NCBI RefSeq assembly: GCF_008831075.1
Contig: NZ_WBJX01000001.1
Location: forward strand, 1,188,515 to 1,252,514
Source of the DNA: Pseudoclavibacter terrae
GTDB lineage: Bacteria; Actinomycetota; Actinomycetes; Actinomycetales; Microbacteriaceae
Direction of reading: 5' to 3'
DNA length: 64,000 nucleotides
Position numbers and translations under genes: made by a program
Part shown: piece after piece, positions 37,006 through 48,743 of the stretch
Layout: each line of letters opens with the position of its first letter
Position numbering within the stretch: the stretch's first letter is position 1
Notes under the pieces: model-generated
Database searches by the model: none
Told to the model about the DNA's origin: nothing
What the model saw: only the letters and a program-made list of their open reading frames with translations

Positions 37006-37578
37006 TCAGCTGACGAACCGGAAGGTCACCGGGTAGCGGTACGGTCGTCCCTGGTTGGCCTGGACTGCACCGAGGATCGCGTACACGACGACGGCGACCC
37101 AGAGCAGCGGGTACAGCAGGGGTACGAGCAGCGCCAACGGTCCGCCGAACAGGGACAGCAGCGAGAGGACCCCGATGCCCACGTAGACGATCGCGACGGT
37201 GATGCCGAAGTTGAGGGCTTCGCGGCCCTCGCTGTTGGCGAGTGAGCCTCGCCGCCGCGTCACGAGCCAGAGGATCAGCGGGCCGACCGCGGGCGCGACG
37301 ATGTTGAGCAGGTGATCGAACGTTGCGACGAGGCGGTCCCCGTCGGCCGTCAGCGGCGGTTCGGAGGTCGTTGCACCGCTCGAGTGCGGCCCGGCCTGCT
37401 GCTGGCCGTACTGCGGCTGACTGCACTGGGGCTGCTGCCCGTATGGCGCCTGCTGGCCATACGGTGCCTGCTGGCCGTACGGGGGTTGCTGCCCGTACGG
37501 GCCGGGCTGGCTGTACGGCTGGTGCTGGGCAGGATCCTCGTGCCCAGGCTGCGGGTTCGGTGCGTTGTGATCGGACAT
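37006..37578 (-). CDS. DUF4870-domain membrane protein with PYGQQ repeats
   Basis: A 190-residue protein. The first ~65 residues are Pro/Gln/Tyr-rich with four PYGQQ units; the rest is DUF4870: VATFDHLLNIVAPAVGPLIL, SREAL-like SEGREALNFG and three membrane helices. Function of the domain is unknown. ATG 37578 is preceded by GAGAGGAATCCC. A possible -10 (TAGCCT) lies at 37605-37610. It sits between hemW and hrcA on the opposite strand. Confidence 0.82.
   Translation of the reverse strand: MSDHNAPNPQPGHEDPAQHQPYSQPGPYGQQPPYGQQAPYGQQAPYGQQPQCSQPQYGQQQAGPHSSGATTSEPPLTADGDRLVATFDHLLNIVAPAVGPLILWLVTRRRGSLANSEGREALNFGITVAIVYVGIGVLSLLSLFGGPLALLVPLLYPLLWVAVVVYAILGAVQANQGRPYRYPVTFRFVS
37429..37500 (-). 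repeat. Four 18-bp units encoding PYGQQ(P/A)
   Basis: Residues 27-50 of the DUF4870 protein are four six-residue units. The DNA copies are near-identical and could vary in number between strains. Confidence 0.75.
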
Positions 37579-37666
37579 GGGATTCCTCTCGACGGTTTCC
37601 ATCCAGGCTATTTCGGTTGCTCGGTGACGGCCTGGGCGTTCTGCCCCCGCGGGCGAGCGAACGCGG

Positions 37667-37672
37667 TAGGAT
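37667..37672 (+). promoter_or_regulatory. -10 element of hrcA-dnaJ
   Basis: TAGGAT, leaving a leader of about 65 nt. No CIRCE operator (TTAGCACTC-N9-GAGTGCTAA) is visible near it. Confidence 0.4.
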
Positions 37673-37744
37673 TGGCAGTCTCTGACCGGGAGTGCCAGAT
37701 GGGCGCCCCGTCGAGGGCCAGCGGTCGGCAGCGGAAGGAGCATC

Positions 37745-38776
37745 GTGGTTTCGGACAGAAGCATGCAGGTGCTCCGAGTCATCGTCACCGACTACGTGAC
37801 GAGCCGTGAGCCCGTCGGCTCGAAGTCGATCGCCGACCGCCACGACTTCGGCGTCTCGGCCGCCACCATCCGCAACGACATGGCACAGCTCGAGGACGCC
37901 GAGCTGATCGTCGCGCCGCACACGTCCTCCGGGCGCATCCCGACGGACAAGGGCTACCGGCTGTTCGTCGACCGGCTCGCCGAGTTCCGTCCGCTCTCGG
38001 GAGCGCAGCGACGCGCGATCGAGACGTTCATCGAGGGCAGCGAGGATGTCGACGAGGTGCTCGGGCGCTCGGTGCGCCTGCTCGCCCAGCTGACGAACTC
38101 CGTCGCGATCGCGCAGTACCCGTCGCTCGCGAACGCGTCGATCCAGCACGTCGAATTCGTGCTGCTGTCGAGTCGGCGGGTGCTCACCGTCCTCATCACC
38201 GACTCCGGCCGCGTCGAGCAGCGCATCGGGCACCTCGGGGCCGAGGTGAGTGTCGAGCAGCTTCACGTGCTCCGAGATCGCCTCGCGGGGCGCCTGGTCG
38301 GCCGGACCGTCGCGCACGCATCCACCGAGCTGAGGGACGTGAGCGGCATCATGGGGGAGCAGGACGCGGAGCTCTTCGCGCCCGTCGTGGCCAACCTGCT
38401 CGAGCTCGTGCTCGCGCACCGCCAGGAGCGCCTCGTCATGGCAGGGACCGCCAACCTCGCTCGAACGGAACGCGACTTCCCATCGAGCATCCTCCCGGTG
38501 CTCGAGGCCATCGAGGAGCAGGTCGTGCTGCTGCGGCTGCTCGACGAGCTGCACTCCAGCACCGAGGCCTACTCGGTGAGCATCGGCCAGGAGAACGTCG
38601 ACCTCGGCCTCGGCGAGACGGCCATCCTGACCAGCGGATATCGCAGCTCCGGCAGCGATGCGCGCCTCGGAGTGGTGGGACCGACGAGAATGGACTACCC
38701 GCGGAATATCCAGGCCGTGCGGGTCGTTGCGAGTTACCTGTCACGGGTGCTCGACGAACGACACCTGGACGCCTGA
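37745..38776 (+). CDS. hrcA: Heat-inducible transcription repressor HrcA
   Basis: A 343-residue HrcA. The N-terminal winged helix has REPVGSKSIADRHDFGVSAA and TIRNDMAQLEDAELI; the GAF-like core and the C-terminal domain follow at usual length. HrcA represses groE-type operons through CIRCE, with help from GroEL. GTG start with GGAAGGAGC upstream. It is followed at 87 nt by dnaJ, the standard actinobacterial pair. Confidence 0.95.
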   Translation: MVSDRSMQVLRVIVTDYVTSREPVGSKSIADRHDFGVSAATIRNDMAQLEDAELIVAPHTSSGRIPTDKGYRLFVDRLAEFRPLSGAQRRAIETFIEGSEDVDEVLGRSVRLLAQLTNSVAIAQYPSLANASIQHVEFVLLSSRRVLTVLITDSGRVEQRIGHLGAEVSVEQLHVLRDRLAGRLVGRTVAHASTELRDVSGIMGEQDAELFAPVVANLLELVLAHRQERLVMAGTANLARTERDFPSSILPVLEAIEEQVVLLRLLDELHSSTEAYSVSIGQENVDLGLGETAILTSGYRSSGSDARLGVVGPTRMDYPRNIQAVRVVASYLSRVLDERHLDA

Positions 38777-38863
38777 CCGACACCGCCCGGCTCGCCGGCG
38801 GTTGCACCCGGTGCCTGACAACGCAGGCACACATTCACAGATGCAAAGAAGGAGTCGCCACTC

Positions 38864-39949
<1,086 letters not shown>

Positions 39950-39950
39950 C

Positions 39951-40721
39951 GTGGCCTGGCTCTACCTCGCTGAGGACCTCGACGAGGCGCTTCGTCCGGG
40001 CGACGTCACCCAGGTCCGCGGGGCGGAGGCCAAGCACATGGGCGTCGCGCGCATGCGCGTGGGCGAGCGCGTGCAGCTCGGCAACGGACGCGGCTTCGTC
40101 GTCGACGGCGAGCTCGCCGCCCTGGAACGCGACCTGGCGGTCGTGAACATCGTCGGGGTGAGGCGCGTCCCCGAGCCGAAGCCCCTCGTCACGGTCGTCC
40201 AGGCGCTCGCGAAGGGCGGTCGAGACGAGCTGGCCGTGCAAGTCGCGACGGAACTGGGGGCCGCCGCCTTCGTCCCGTGGCAGGCGAAGCGCAGCGTCAG
40301 CCGTTGGGATCAGAAAGCCGAGAAGGGCAGAGAGCGCTGGGCCGCCGTTGCCAGGGAGGCGAGCAAGCAGAGTCTCTCCGCCTGGGTGCCGGAGGTCGCT
40401 CCGCTGCACACCACTGCCAGCGTCGCCGGGCTCGCAGCGCACGGCCCGCTGCTCGTGCTGGACCCACTCGGCGACGTCTCGCTGCGGGACGCGCTCGGCG
40501 AAGATCCCGCCTCCGGCGGCGTCGGCCTCACCCTCGTCGTCGGGCCAGAGGGCGGCATCGACGACAGCGAGTTCGCGGTCTTCGAGGCGGCAGGCGCCCG
40601 GCGCGTCCATCTTGGCGCCGCCGTCCTCCGCACGTCGAGCGCCGCACCGGCGGCCATCGCAGCGATCCTCGCGCTGAGCGGCTCGTGGGACTCGCGGCTC
40701 CGCTCGGGCACCGAGTCGTAG
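39951..40721 (+). CDS. rsmE: 16S rRNA m3U1498 methyltransferase
   Basis: A 256-residue RsmE of the SPOUT class. The N-terminal PUA-like domain contains GAEAKHMGVARMRVGE; the SAM-binding knot has EASKQS, VVGPEGGID and LRTSSAAPAA. The GTG start lies one base after dnaJ, and dnaJ-rsmE adjacency is common. Its TAG stop forms part of the -10 of the HIT gene. Confidence 0.93.
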   Translation: MAWLYLAEDLDEALRPGDVTQVRGAEAKHMGVARMRVGERVQLGNGRGFVVDGELAALERDLAVVNIVGVRRVPEPKPLVTVVQALAKGGRDELAVQVATELGAAAFVPWQAKRSVSRWDQKAEKGRERWAAVAREASKQSLSAWVPEVAPLHTTASVAGLAAHGPLLVLDPLGDVSLRDALGEDPASGGVGLTLVVGPEGGIDDSEFAVFEAAGARRVHLGAAVLRTSSAAPAAIAAILALSGSWDSRLRSGTES

Positions 40722-40724
40722 GCT
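40719..40724 (+). promoter_or_regulatory. -10 element of the HIT gene, overlapping the rsmE stop
   Basis: TAGGCT whose first three bases are the rsmE stop codon, 6 nt before the HIT ATG. Leaderless arrangement. Confidence 0.55.
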
Positions 40725-40730
40725 GGTCGC

Positions 40731-41081
40731 ATGTCGAGTTCAGAGCCGTCCATCTTCACGCGCATCGTCCATCGCGAGATCCCAGCCGACATCGTCTTCG
40801 AGTCGGACCGGGTCATCGCGTTCAAGGACATCAGTCCGAAGGCACCCGTGCACCTCCTCGTCGTGCCCAAGACCCAGGAGTACGCGAACGTCGCACAGCT
40901 GGCGGCCGGCGATCCCGAGCTCCTCGCCGAGCTCGTCGCGGTCGCCCAGGGGCTTGCCGACCAGCACACAGACAGCGAGTTCCGCCTCGTCTTCAACTCG
41001 GGAGCGGCCGCGGGCCAGACCGTCTTCCACGTTCACGCTCATGTCCTCGGAGGAGGACTCTCGGAAGGATCCCTTGCCTAG
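40731..41081 (+). CDS. HIT-family nucleotide hydrolase, HinT-like
   Basis: A 116-residue histidine triad protein with HVHAHVLGG (H100, H102, H104) and the N-terminal FTRIVHREIPADIVFESD of HinT. Such enzymes hydrolyse adenosine phosphoramidates. Length and motif are complete. The 3' end overlaps the most likely phoH start by 8 nt, so the two may be coupled. Confidence 0.92.
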   Translation: MSSSEPSIFTRIVHREIPADIVFESDRVIAFKDISPKAPVHLLVVPKTQEYANVAQLAAGDPELLAELVAVAQGLADQHTDSEFRLVFNSGAAAGQTVFHVHAHVLGGGLSEGSLA

Positions 41082-42123
41082 TCAAGACAGTGCATCGCCC
41101 CAGGGCCCGCAGCAGCCGGAGGCCCACAGCGATTTCGTCGAGCAGACCACGACGGTCGAGGGGGTCGCCATGGTGCGTCTCCTCGGACCGGGTGACCGTC
41201 TGCTCAAGTCAGTCGAGCGTGAGCATCCGCGCGTTCGTGTTCTCGCCCGGGGCAACGAGATCACCTTCAGCGGGCAGCGTGACGACGTCGCGGCGGCCGA
41301 AGCGCTGCTGCGAGAGATCACCGCGATGGCTCGGAACGGCGTCGACCTCGAGCCCGCCCAGGTCGAGCGCTCGCAGCGTCTCATCGATCGTGGCGAGGAG
41401 ACCCCGACCGACGTCCTCGGACAGGCGATCGTGCAGTCACGCGGCAAGATAATCCGCCCCAAGACGCTCGGGCAGAAGCAGTACGTCGACGCGATCGATG
41501 ACAACACGATCGTCTTCGGCATCGGCCCCGCCGGCACCGGGAAGACGTATCTCGCGATGGCGAAGGCCGTGCAGGCCCTCCAGCGCAAGGAAGTCACGCG
41601 CCTCATCCTGACTCGTCCCGCCGTCGAGGCCGGCGAGCGGCTCGGCTACCTGCCCGGCACGCTCAACGACAAGATCGACCCGTACCTGCGACCGCTCTTC
41701 GACGCGCTGAACGAGATGCTCGACCCCGAGGTCGTCGTGAAGCTCATGGCGAGCGGCACGATCGAGGTCGCGCCGCTCGCGTACATGCGCGGGCGCACAC
41801 TCAACGACGCGTTCGTGGTGCTCGACGAGGCGCAGAACACGACCCCCGAGCAGATGAAGATGTTCCTCACGAGGCTCGGCTTCGGCTCGAAGATGGTGGT
41901 CACCGGCGATATCACGCAGCTCGACCTCCCCATGGGAGCCTCCGGGCTGAAGCTCGTCACACACGTGCTCGGTGGCATCGACGAGGTGCACTTCTCGCAC
42001 CTGACGAGCGACGACGTCGTCAGGCACACGCTGGTCGCGCGCATCGTCGACGCCTACACCGAGTACGACCAGAAGAAACAGGCCGACGATCACCGTCGCC
42101 GGGACAGGAACGAGGGCCGATGA
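41074..42123 (+). CDS. PhoH-like ATPase
   Basis: A 349-residue PhoH family protein: Walker [12 protein letters not shown] (151-161), [17 protein letters not shown], Walker B VVLDEAQN and TGDITQLDL. The N-terminal part has a KH-like segment ([20 protein letters not shown]). The start is uncertain: TTG 41074 follows GGAAGGAT and is preferred; ATG 41041, inside HIT, is the alternative. PhoH is almost always next to ybeY, suggesting shared RNA-related work. Stop overlaps ybeY start (ATGA). Confidence 0.92.
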   Translation: MPSQDSASPQGPQQPEAHSDFVEQTTTVEGVAMVRLLGPGDRLLKSVEREHPRVRVLARGNEITFSGQRDDVAAAEALLREITAMARNGVDLEPAQVERSQRLIDRGEETPTDVLGQAIVQSRGKIIRPKTLGQKQYVDAIDDNTIVFGIGPAGTGKTYLAMAKAVQALQRKEVTRLILTRPAVEAGERLGYLPGTLNDKIDPYLRPLFDALNEMLDPEVVVKLMASGTIEVAPLAYMRGRTLNDAFVVLDEAQNTTPEQMKMFLTRLGFGSKMVVTGDITQLDLPMGASGLKLVTHVLGGIDEVHFSHLTSDDVVRHTLVARIVDAYTEYDQKKQADDHRRRDRNEGR

Positions 42124-42587
42124 GCATCGAGGTCAACAACGAGGCCAGCTACGAGGTCGACGAGGGTGCCCTGCAGCGTGTCGCCGCGTACGCGCTCGAC
42201 CAGCTGCACGTCCATGCGGAATCGGAGCTCGCCATCGTCCTCGTCGAGGTCGGCCCCATGGAGGAGCTGCACGTGCAGTGGATGGGCGAGCCCGGCCCGA
42301 CCGACGTGCTGAGCTTCCCCATGGACGAGCTCCGGCCAGGCAACGTCGACAGGCAGACTCCTCCGGGACTGCTCGGCGACATCGTGCTGTGCCCGCAGGT
42401 CGCCACGGATCAGGCCAAGGCGGCGGGGCACTCCATGATGGACGAGCTGCTGCTGCTGACGACGCACGGCGTGCTCCACCTCCTGGGCTTCGACCACGCC
42501 GAGCCCGAGGAGGAGAAGCAGATGTTCGGGCTCCAGCGCGACATCCTCGTCGGCTTCCACCTCCAGGAGAGGAAGCGCGCCAGATGA
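42120..42587 (+). CDS. ybeY: Endoribonuclease YbeY
   Basis: A 155-residue YbeY. The zinc motif [11 protein letters not shown] (H116, H120, H126) is intact, and [11 protein letters not shown] precedes it. YbeY processes 16S rRNA 3' ends and takes part in ribosome quality control. It overlaps PhoH at the start and the CNNM gene at the stop, both by ATGA. Confidence 0.95.
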   Translation: MSIEVNNEASYEVDEGALQRVAAYALDQLHVHAESELAIVLVEVGPMEELHVQWMGEPGPTDVLSFPMDELRPGNVDRQTPPGLLGDIVLCPQVATDQAKAAGHSMMDELLLLTTHGVLHLLGFDHAEPEEEKQMFGLQRDILVGFHLQERKRAR

Positions 42588-43858
42588 CCGCGGTTCTGCT
42601 CGTCGCCGCTATCGTCCTGATGGTGGCGCTGAGCGGACTGCTCGCCGCGACTGAAGCGGTCATCGCTCGCCTCTCCCGGCCCGAGCTCGAGCAGGTAGCG
42701 GCTGGGAGCCGCGCTCGGCGCTCCATCGAGGCCATCGCCGCCGATCCTGGGGCGCACAGCAACGCGCTCACCTTCGCGCGCGTCCTGTTCGAGAGCATGT
42801 CCGCGGTGCTCGTGACCCTCATCCTGACCGATCTCTTCGACGTCAGGTGGCAGGCGTTCCTCGTCTCCGTGGCCATCATGATCCTGGTGTCGTTCATCAT
42901 CGCGGGGACCAGCCCGAGAAGCGTCGCCCGCGCGCATCCGCAGCAGGTCATGAGCTTCGCCGCGCCGATCGCGCGCGCCGTCCGGGTGGTCATCGGACCC
43001 GTCGCAGACCTTCTCGTCGTGCTCGGCGACCGGGTGACACCGGGACGACCGCAGCGCATCGGCTCGGTCTCCAGCGAAGAGGAACTGCTCAACATGGTCG
43101 ACGAGGCCGCCGACCTCAAGGTGCTCGAGCACGGCGACCGCGAGCTCATCCACTCCGTCTTCGAGTTCTCAGACAGACTCGTCCGCGAGGTCATGGTCGC
43201 CCGCACCGACATGGTCACGATCGACGGTGACGAGGGCGTCAGAGACGCACTCGAGCAGTTCCTCGAAACCGGCATCTCCCGTGCCCCCGTCGTGGGGCGA
43301 GACAGTGACGACATTCTCGGCGTGCTCTACCTGAAGGACCTCGTGCGGCAGTCGCTGCAGGAGGAGAGCCGGTCGAAGCCCGCCGTGGAGCTGGCGCGTC
43401 AGGCCGACTTCGTCCCTGAGTCGCTCCGCGCCGATCTGCTGCTGCGGCGCATGCAGGCATCCGCGACGCACCTCGCCATGGTCGTCGACGAGTACGGCGG
43501 AATCGCGGGACTCGTCACTCTCGAGGACCTCATCGAAGAGCTCGTCGGCGAGATCAGCGACGAGTACGATCGACCGGGCGACGAACCACGCAAGCTGCTC
43601 GACGGCGGGTACCGGGTCTCCTCCCGGCTCGCGACCGGCGAGCTCGGAGACCTCTTCGACATCGACCTCGAGTTCGATGACGTCGACTCCGTCGGCGGCC
43701 TGCTCGCGAAGTCGCTGTCGAAGATCCCCGAGCGCGGGGACAGGGCGGTCGTCGACGGCATCGAGCTCGTGGCCGAGCGAGTCGGCCCCCGCAAGCGCAT
43801 CCTCACCGTCCTGGCGCGTCGCCTGGAACCACTTCAAGAGTCAGGAATCGAAGCATGA
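42584..43858 (+). CDS. CNNM/CorC-type membrane protein with CBS pair
   Basis: A 424-residue protein: N-terminal DUF21 transmembrane domain (about 1-180; four hydrophobic segments), two CBS domains (about 200-325; [18 protein letters not shown] and [13 protein letters not shown]), then a CorC_HlyC domain (about 335-415). Relatives are linked to Mg2+ and Co2+ export. The ybeY-CNNM-era order is standard in actinobacteria. The start is at the ATGA overlap; a longer in-frame reading lies within ybeY. It overlaps era by 4 nt. Confidence 0.9.
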   Translation: MTAVLLVAAIVLMVALSGLLAATEAVIARLSRPELEQVAAGSRARRSIEAIAADPGAHSNALTFARVLFESMSAVLVTLILTDLFDVRWQAFLVSVAIMILVSFIIAGTSPRSVARAHPQQVMSFAAPIARAVRVVIGPVADLLVVLGDRVTPGRPQRIGSVSSEEELLNMVDEAADLKVLEHGDRELIHSVFEFSDRLVREVMVARTDMVTIDGDEGVRDALEQFLETGISRAPVVGRDSDDILGVLYLKDLVRQSLQEESRSKPAVELARQADFVPESLRADLLLRRMQASATHLAMVVDEYGGIAGLVTLEDLIEELVGEISDEYDRPGDEPRKLLDGGYRVSSRLATGELGDLFDIDLEFDDVDSVGGLLAKSLSKIPERGDRAVVDGIELVAERVGPRKRILTVLARRLEPLQESGIEA

Positions 43859-44745
43859 CGAACTACCGAGCAGGATTCGTGACCTTCGTGGGTCGCCCGA
43901 ACGTGGGAAAGTCGACCCTGACGAATGCACTGGTCGGCGAGAAGATCGCCATCATCTCGGACAAGCCCCAGACGACCCGCCGGGCCGTTCGAGGCATCGT
44001 CCACCGCGAGGACGGCCAGATCATCATCGTCGACACGCCGGGAATGCACCGCCCGCGCACGCTGCTCGGCGAGCGTCTCAACGACGTCGTCCACGCGACG
44101 CTCGCGGAGGTCGACGTCATCGGATTCTGCGTGCCGGCGAACGAGCCCGTCGGCCCAGGGGACCGCTTCATCAACGAGCAGCTCGAAGAGGCGCCGAAAG
44201 CGCGCAAGATCGCCATCGTCACGAAGGCCGAGACCGTCAGCCGTGACGTCCTGGCTGCGCGCCTCGTCGACGTGCAGGGCCTTCGCGAATGGGACGACAT
44301 CGTGCCGGTCTCGGCAGCCGAGGACATCCAGCTCGACACGCTCACCGGCATCATCCTCGCGCTCCTCCCGGACTCGGAACCGCTCTATCCGAGCGACATG
44401 AAGACCGAGGAGTCGTTCGAGCAGCGCGCGGCCGAGCTCGTTCGCGAGGCCGCCCTCGAGGGCGTGCACGACGAGCTCCCGCACTCGATCGCCGTCACGG
44501 TCGAGGAGATCGTCACCCGCGACGATGGCGTGACCCGTGAGCTCTACGTCAACATCGTCGTCGAGCGCGACAGCCAGAAGGGCATCATCATCGGACGCGG
44601 CGGCGAACGGCTCAAGCGCATCCGCGAACAGGCGCAGCGGGAGATCTCGCAGATCACCGAGGGACGCGTCATCGTCTCGATCCGAGTGAAGGTGGCGAAG
44701 GAGTGGCAGCGTGACCCGAAGCAGCTCGGACGCCTCGGGTTCTGA
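43855..44745 (+). CDS. era: GTPase Era
   Basis: A 296-residue Era. G1 is GRPNVGKS (13-20), G2/G3 are TTRR and DTPG (60-63), and G4 reads TKAE (123-126), with Glu where the guanine-specifying Asp of [NT]KxD is expected. The C-terminal KH domain (GIIIGRGGERLKRIREQA) is complete. Era binds the 3' end of 16S rRNA in 30S maturation. ATGA overlap with the CNNM gene. The 3' end overlaps the histidine kinase gene by 35 nt. Confidence 0.95.
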   Translation: MTNYRAGFVTFVGRPNVGKSTLTNALVGEKIAIISDKPQTTRRAVRGIVHREDGQIIIVDTPGMHRPRTLLGERLNDVVHATLAEVDVIGFCVPANEPVGPGDRFINEQLEEAPKARKIAIVTKAETVSRDVLAARLVDVQGLREWDDIVPVSAAEDIQLDTLTGIILALLPDSEPLYPSDMKTEESFEQRAAELVREAALEGVHDELPHSIAVTVEEIVTRDDGVTRELYVNIVVERDSQKGIIIGRGGERLKRIREQAQREISQITEGRVIVSIRVKVAKEWQRDPKQLGRLGF

Positions 44746-46096
44746 GACGGCGAGCCCTGCCACTCGGGCGGTCGAGCCGAAGAGGCGGGAATCGTTCCTC
44801 GCCACCGTGACGCGTCTGTGGACGCAGCACACCCACCGCCTGACCTGGCTCCAGTGGGTGACCGACATCATCCTCGGCGTGCTCTTCGCCATCACCCTGG
44901 GGCTGCCCTTCGACTACGACGCCCCGAACAGCGCAACCCTGACCTGGCTGCTGCTGCCCTCCTGGGTGCTCTTCACGGTCGCGATCATCCTCCGCCGCTA
45001 CGCTCCGTGGCCGAGCTTCCTCATCGTCGTCCTGGCGGCCCTGCTGAAGTCGATCTTCGCGTTCGGGCCTCATCCGCAGGATGTCGCGATCTACCTCAGC
45101 ATCTACGCCGCCGTCGCATACGGCAGCCGGGCGCTGCTCGTCACCTCCGGCGCCTACGGGATCGTCGCGCCGACCATCATCGTCGCCTTGATCCCGCACT
45201 GGAACCCCAGCACCTTCACCTGGGATTCGATCGCGTCGAACCTCGACGGCAGCAGAGACGAGTTCCTCCTCGCGGCGGCACTCATCTGGCTTCTCTTCGT
45301 CGGGGCTGGTGTCGTGTCCTGGCTGGCCGGACTGCTGCGCCGCATGCACCTGAGGGCGCAGGAGGTCAAGAACCGCGCGGCCATCACCGAGCTGGAGCGT
45401 CTGCGCGCCAAGGAGCAGCTGACGGCCGAGCAGGAGCGCACGCAGATCGCTCGCGACATGCACGACGTGGTCGCGCATTCGCTCGCCGTCGTCGTCGCCC
45501 AGGCCGATGGCGCCAGGTACGCCATGAAGAGCAGCCCGGACGCCGCAGAAGCCGCCCTCGTGACGATCTCGTCGACGGCCAGGAGCGCCCTCGTCGACGT
45601 CCGAGGGCTCCTCGGACAACTGCGGCACAGCCAGGAGGCGGGACCCGAGCCGGGGCTCGAAGAGCTTCCGGCCCTCTACTCGCGGATGCGCGCGGCGGGC
45701 CTCGATCTGCAGCTCGAGACCCGTGGGCAGCCCGGTGCGCTCTCGACGCAGGCTCAGGGCGCGGTCTTCCGCCTGCTGCAGGAGTCGCTCACGAACGTCC
45801 TCAAGCACGGTGACGCGACGCAGCAGGTCGTCGTCCGACTGAGCTGGGGACAGGTCTTCGAGGTCACCATCGTGAACGCCATCGCCGACCCGCCCCGGCC
45901 ACGAAGCGACACGGGGCACGGTCTCATCGGCATGGCCGAGCGCATCGGCATCGCAGGCGGTAACGTGCAGGCAGAGCGACTGGGTGAGCAGTTCCGCGTC
46001 CACGCCTGGCTGCCGCTCGCTTCAGCTCAGCCGAGCGGCACGGGAGAGCTCGAGGGCGACCGTGCTCGCACGACAACCGAGAGGCAGGACCCGTGA
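44711..46096 (+). CDS. Sensor histidine kinase, HisKA_3 (NarL-type partner)
   Basis: A 461-residue kinase: about 55 residues of N-terminal polar sequence, a six-helix membrane domain (about 50-215), a coiled dimer segment, and HisKA_3 (ERTQIARDMHDVVAHSLA) with phosphoacceptor H251, then an ATPase domain with QESLTNVLKHGDA and GHGLIGMAERI. The signal is unknown. GTG 44711 lies inside era, an unusually long 35-nt overlap; a downstream start would shorten the polar tail. It is coupled to the response regulator by GTGA. Confidence 0.88.
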   Translation: MTRSSSDASGSETASPATRAVEPKRRESFLATVTRLWTQHTHRLTWLQWVTDIILGVLFAITLGLPFDYDAPNSATLTWLLLPSWVLFTVAIILRRYAPWPSFLIVVLAALLKSIFAFGPHPQDVAIYLSIYAAVAYGSRALLVTSGAYGIVAPTIIVALIPHWNPSTFTWDSIASNLDGSRDEFLLAAALIWLLFVGAGVVSWLAGLLRRMHLRAQEVKNRAAITELERLRAKEQLTAEQERTQIARDMHDVVAHSLAVVVAQADGARYAMKSSPDAAEAALVTISSTARSALVDVRGLLGQLRHSQEAGPEPGLEELPALYSRMRAAGLDLQLETRGQPGALSTQAQGAVFRLLQESLTNVLKHGDATQQVVVRLSWGQVFEVTIVNAIADPPRPRSDTGHGLIGMAERIGIAGGNVQAERLGEQFRVHAWLPLASAQPSGTGELEGDRARTTTERQDP

Positions 46097-46749
46097 CCAG
46101 CAGTCAGATCACCGTCGCACTCGTCGACGACCAGCCTCTGTTCCGCAGCGGCATCAGGATGCTCATCGAGAGCCAGGACGACATGCGCTTCATCGGGGAG
46201 GCGAGCGATGGAGCCGCCGGGGTGGCGCTTGCGAAGGCGCTGAAGCCGGACGTGATGCTCATGGATGTGCGCATGCCGGGTCAAGACGGTCTCGAGTCCA
46301 CGAAGCAGATCGTCGCGAGCGGCTCGGCGACGCGCGTCCTCGTCCTCACGACGTTCGACCTCGACGAGGCCGTCGCGAAGGCCGTCGGTGCGGGTGCCAG
46401 CGGCTTCCTGCTGAAGGACGCCGACCCCGAGTTCCTCCTCGCGGCGGTTCGCACGGTCAACACCGGCGCGGAGGTCTTCGCGGCCCAGGCTACTGCGGAC
46501 CTCATTCGGCGCTACTCGGCCGCCGTGCCGGCAACCACGGCCGTCCCGGAGCGCTACCTGACCCTCACGGAACGTGAGCGGGAGATGTTCGCGCTCGCGT
46601 CGCGGGGGCTCTCGAACGGAGAGATCGCGCGGCAGGAGTTCCTCAGCGAGGCGACGGTGAAGACGCACATCTCGCGCGTGCTCGCGAAGCTCGGGCTGAG
46701 GGATCGGGTGCAGCTCGTCGTCTTCGCCTACGAGCACGGACTCAACTGA
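46093..46749 (+). CDS. NarL/FixJ-family response regulator
   Basis: A 218-residue regulator: receiver domain (acidic D12-D13, phosphorylation site D58 in VMLMDVRMPG, switch Thr and Lys in VLTTFD and LLKD) and a LuxR-type helix-turn-helix (LTEREREMFALASRGLSNGE, then EATVKTHISRVLAKLGL). It is the cognate partner of the adjacent kinase and closes the hrcA-to-regulator run. Target genes are not evident nearby. Confidence 0.93.
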   Translation: MTSSQITVALVDDQPLFRSGIRMLIESQDDMRFIGEASDGAAGVALAKALKPDVMLMDVRMPGQDGLESTKQIVASGSATRVLVLTTFDLDEAVAKAVGAGASGFLLKDADPEFLLAAVRTVNTGAEVFAAQATADLIRRYSAAVPATTAVPERYLTLTEREREMFALASRGLSNGEIARQEFLSEATVKTHISRVLAKLGLRDRVQLVVFAYEHGLN

Positions 46750-46777
46750 GCGAGCAAGTGGACGAGCGCCTCGGTGT

Positions 46778-46783
46778 TACGCT
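46778..46783 (+). promoter_or_regulatory. -10 element of the leuA leader
   Basis: TACGCT followed by 6 nt and the ATG of the leader peptide. Confidence 0.55.
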
Positions 46784-46789
46784 GTGACC

Positions 46790-46840
46790 ATGCTGTTCGG
46801 CACCCTCCTTCTTCGCTGCCGCGGCGAGGCTTCGCTCTAA
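46790..46840 (+). CDS. Leucine leader peptide of leuA
   Basis: A 16-residue leaderless ORF reading MLFGTLLLRCRGEASL, with a run of three Leu codons (CTC CTT CTT) at positions 6-8 and further Leu codons at 2 and 16. It lies 64 nt before leuA. Leader peptides of this kind precede leuA in actinobacteria and sense charged tRNA-Leu. Its last third forms the left arm of the hairpin below. Confidence 0.75.
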   Translation: MLFGTLLLRCRGEASL

Positions 46841-46856
46841 GCCCCCCTCGCCGCGG
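46819..46856 (+). promoter_or_regulatory. leuA leader hairpin (LEU-type element)
   Basis: A perfect 11-bp stem, 46819-46829 with 46846-46856, whose left arm is inside the leader ORF and whose loop contains the ORF's stop codon. A ribosome stalled at the Leu codons or released at the stop would affect its folding differently. No T-run follows, so control may act on translation of leuA or by a non-classical mechanism. Confidence 0.6.
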
Positions 46857-46874
46857 AGTCTGCTGTCGGCTTAG

Positions 46875-48677
<1,803 letters not shown>

Positions 48678-48691
48678 CCGCGACCACCTCG

Positions 48692-48743
48692 GAGGGCGGG
48701 CGCCCCGACCGGAGTTCACTCCGAGTTCGGGCCGCTCGCCCTC
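48692..48743. terminator. Composite hairpin between leuA and the TRIC gene
   Basis: Nested pairs: GAGGGCG/CGCCCTC (48692-48698 with 48737-48743), CCCGA/TCGGG (48704-48708 with 48727-48731) and CGGAG/CTCCG with a TTCA loop (48710-48723). Its right half lies in the 3' end of the TRIC gene, so it can serve both convergent genes. Confidence 0.4.
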
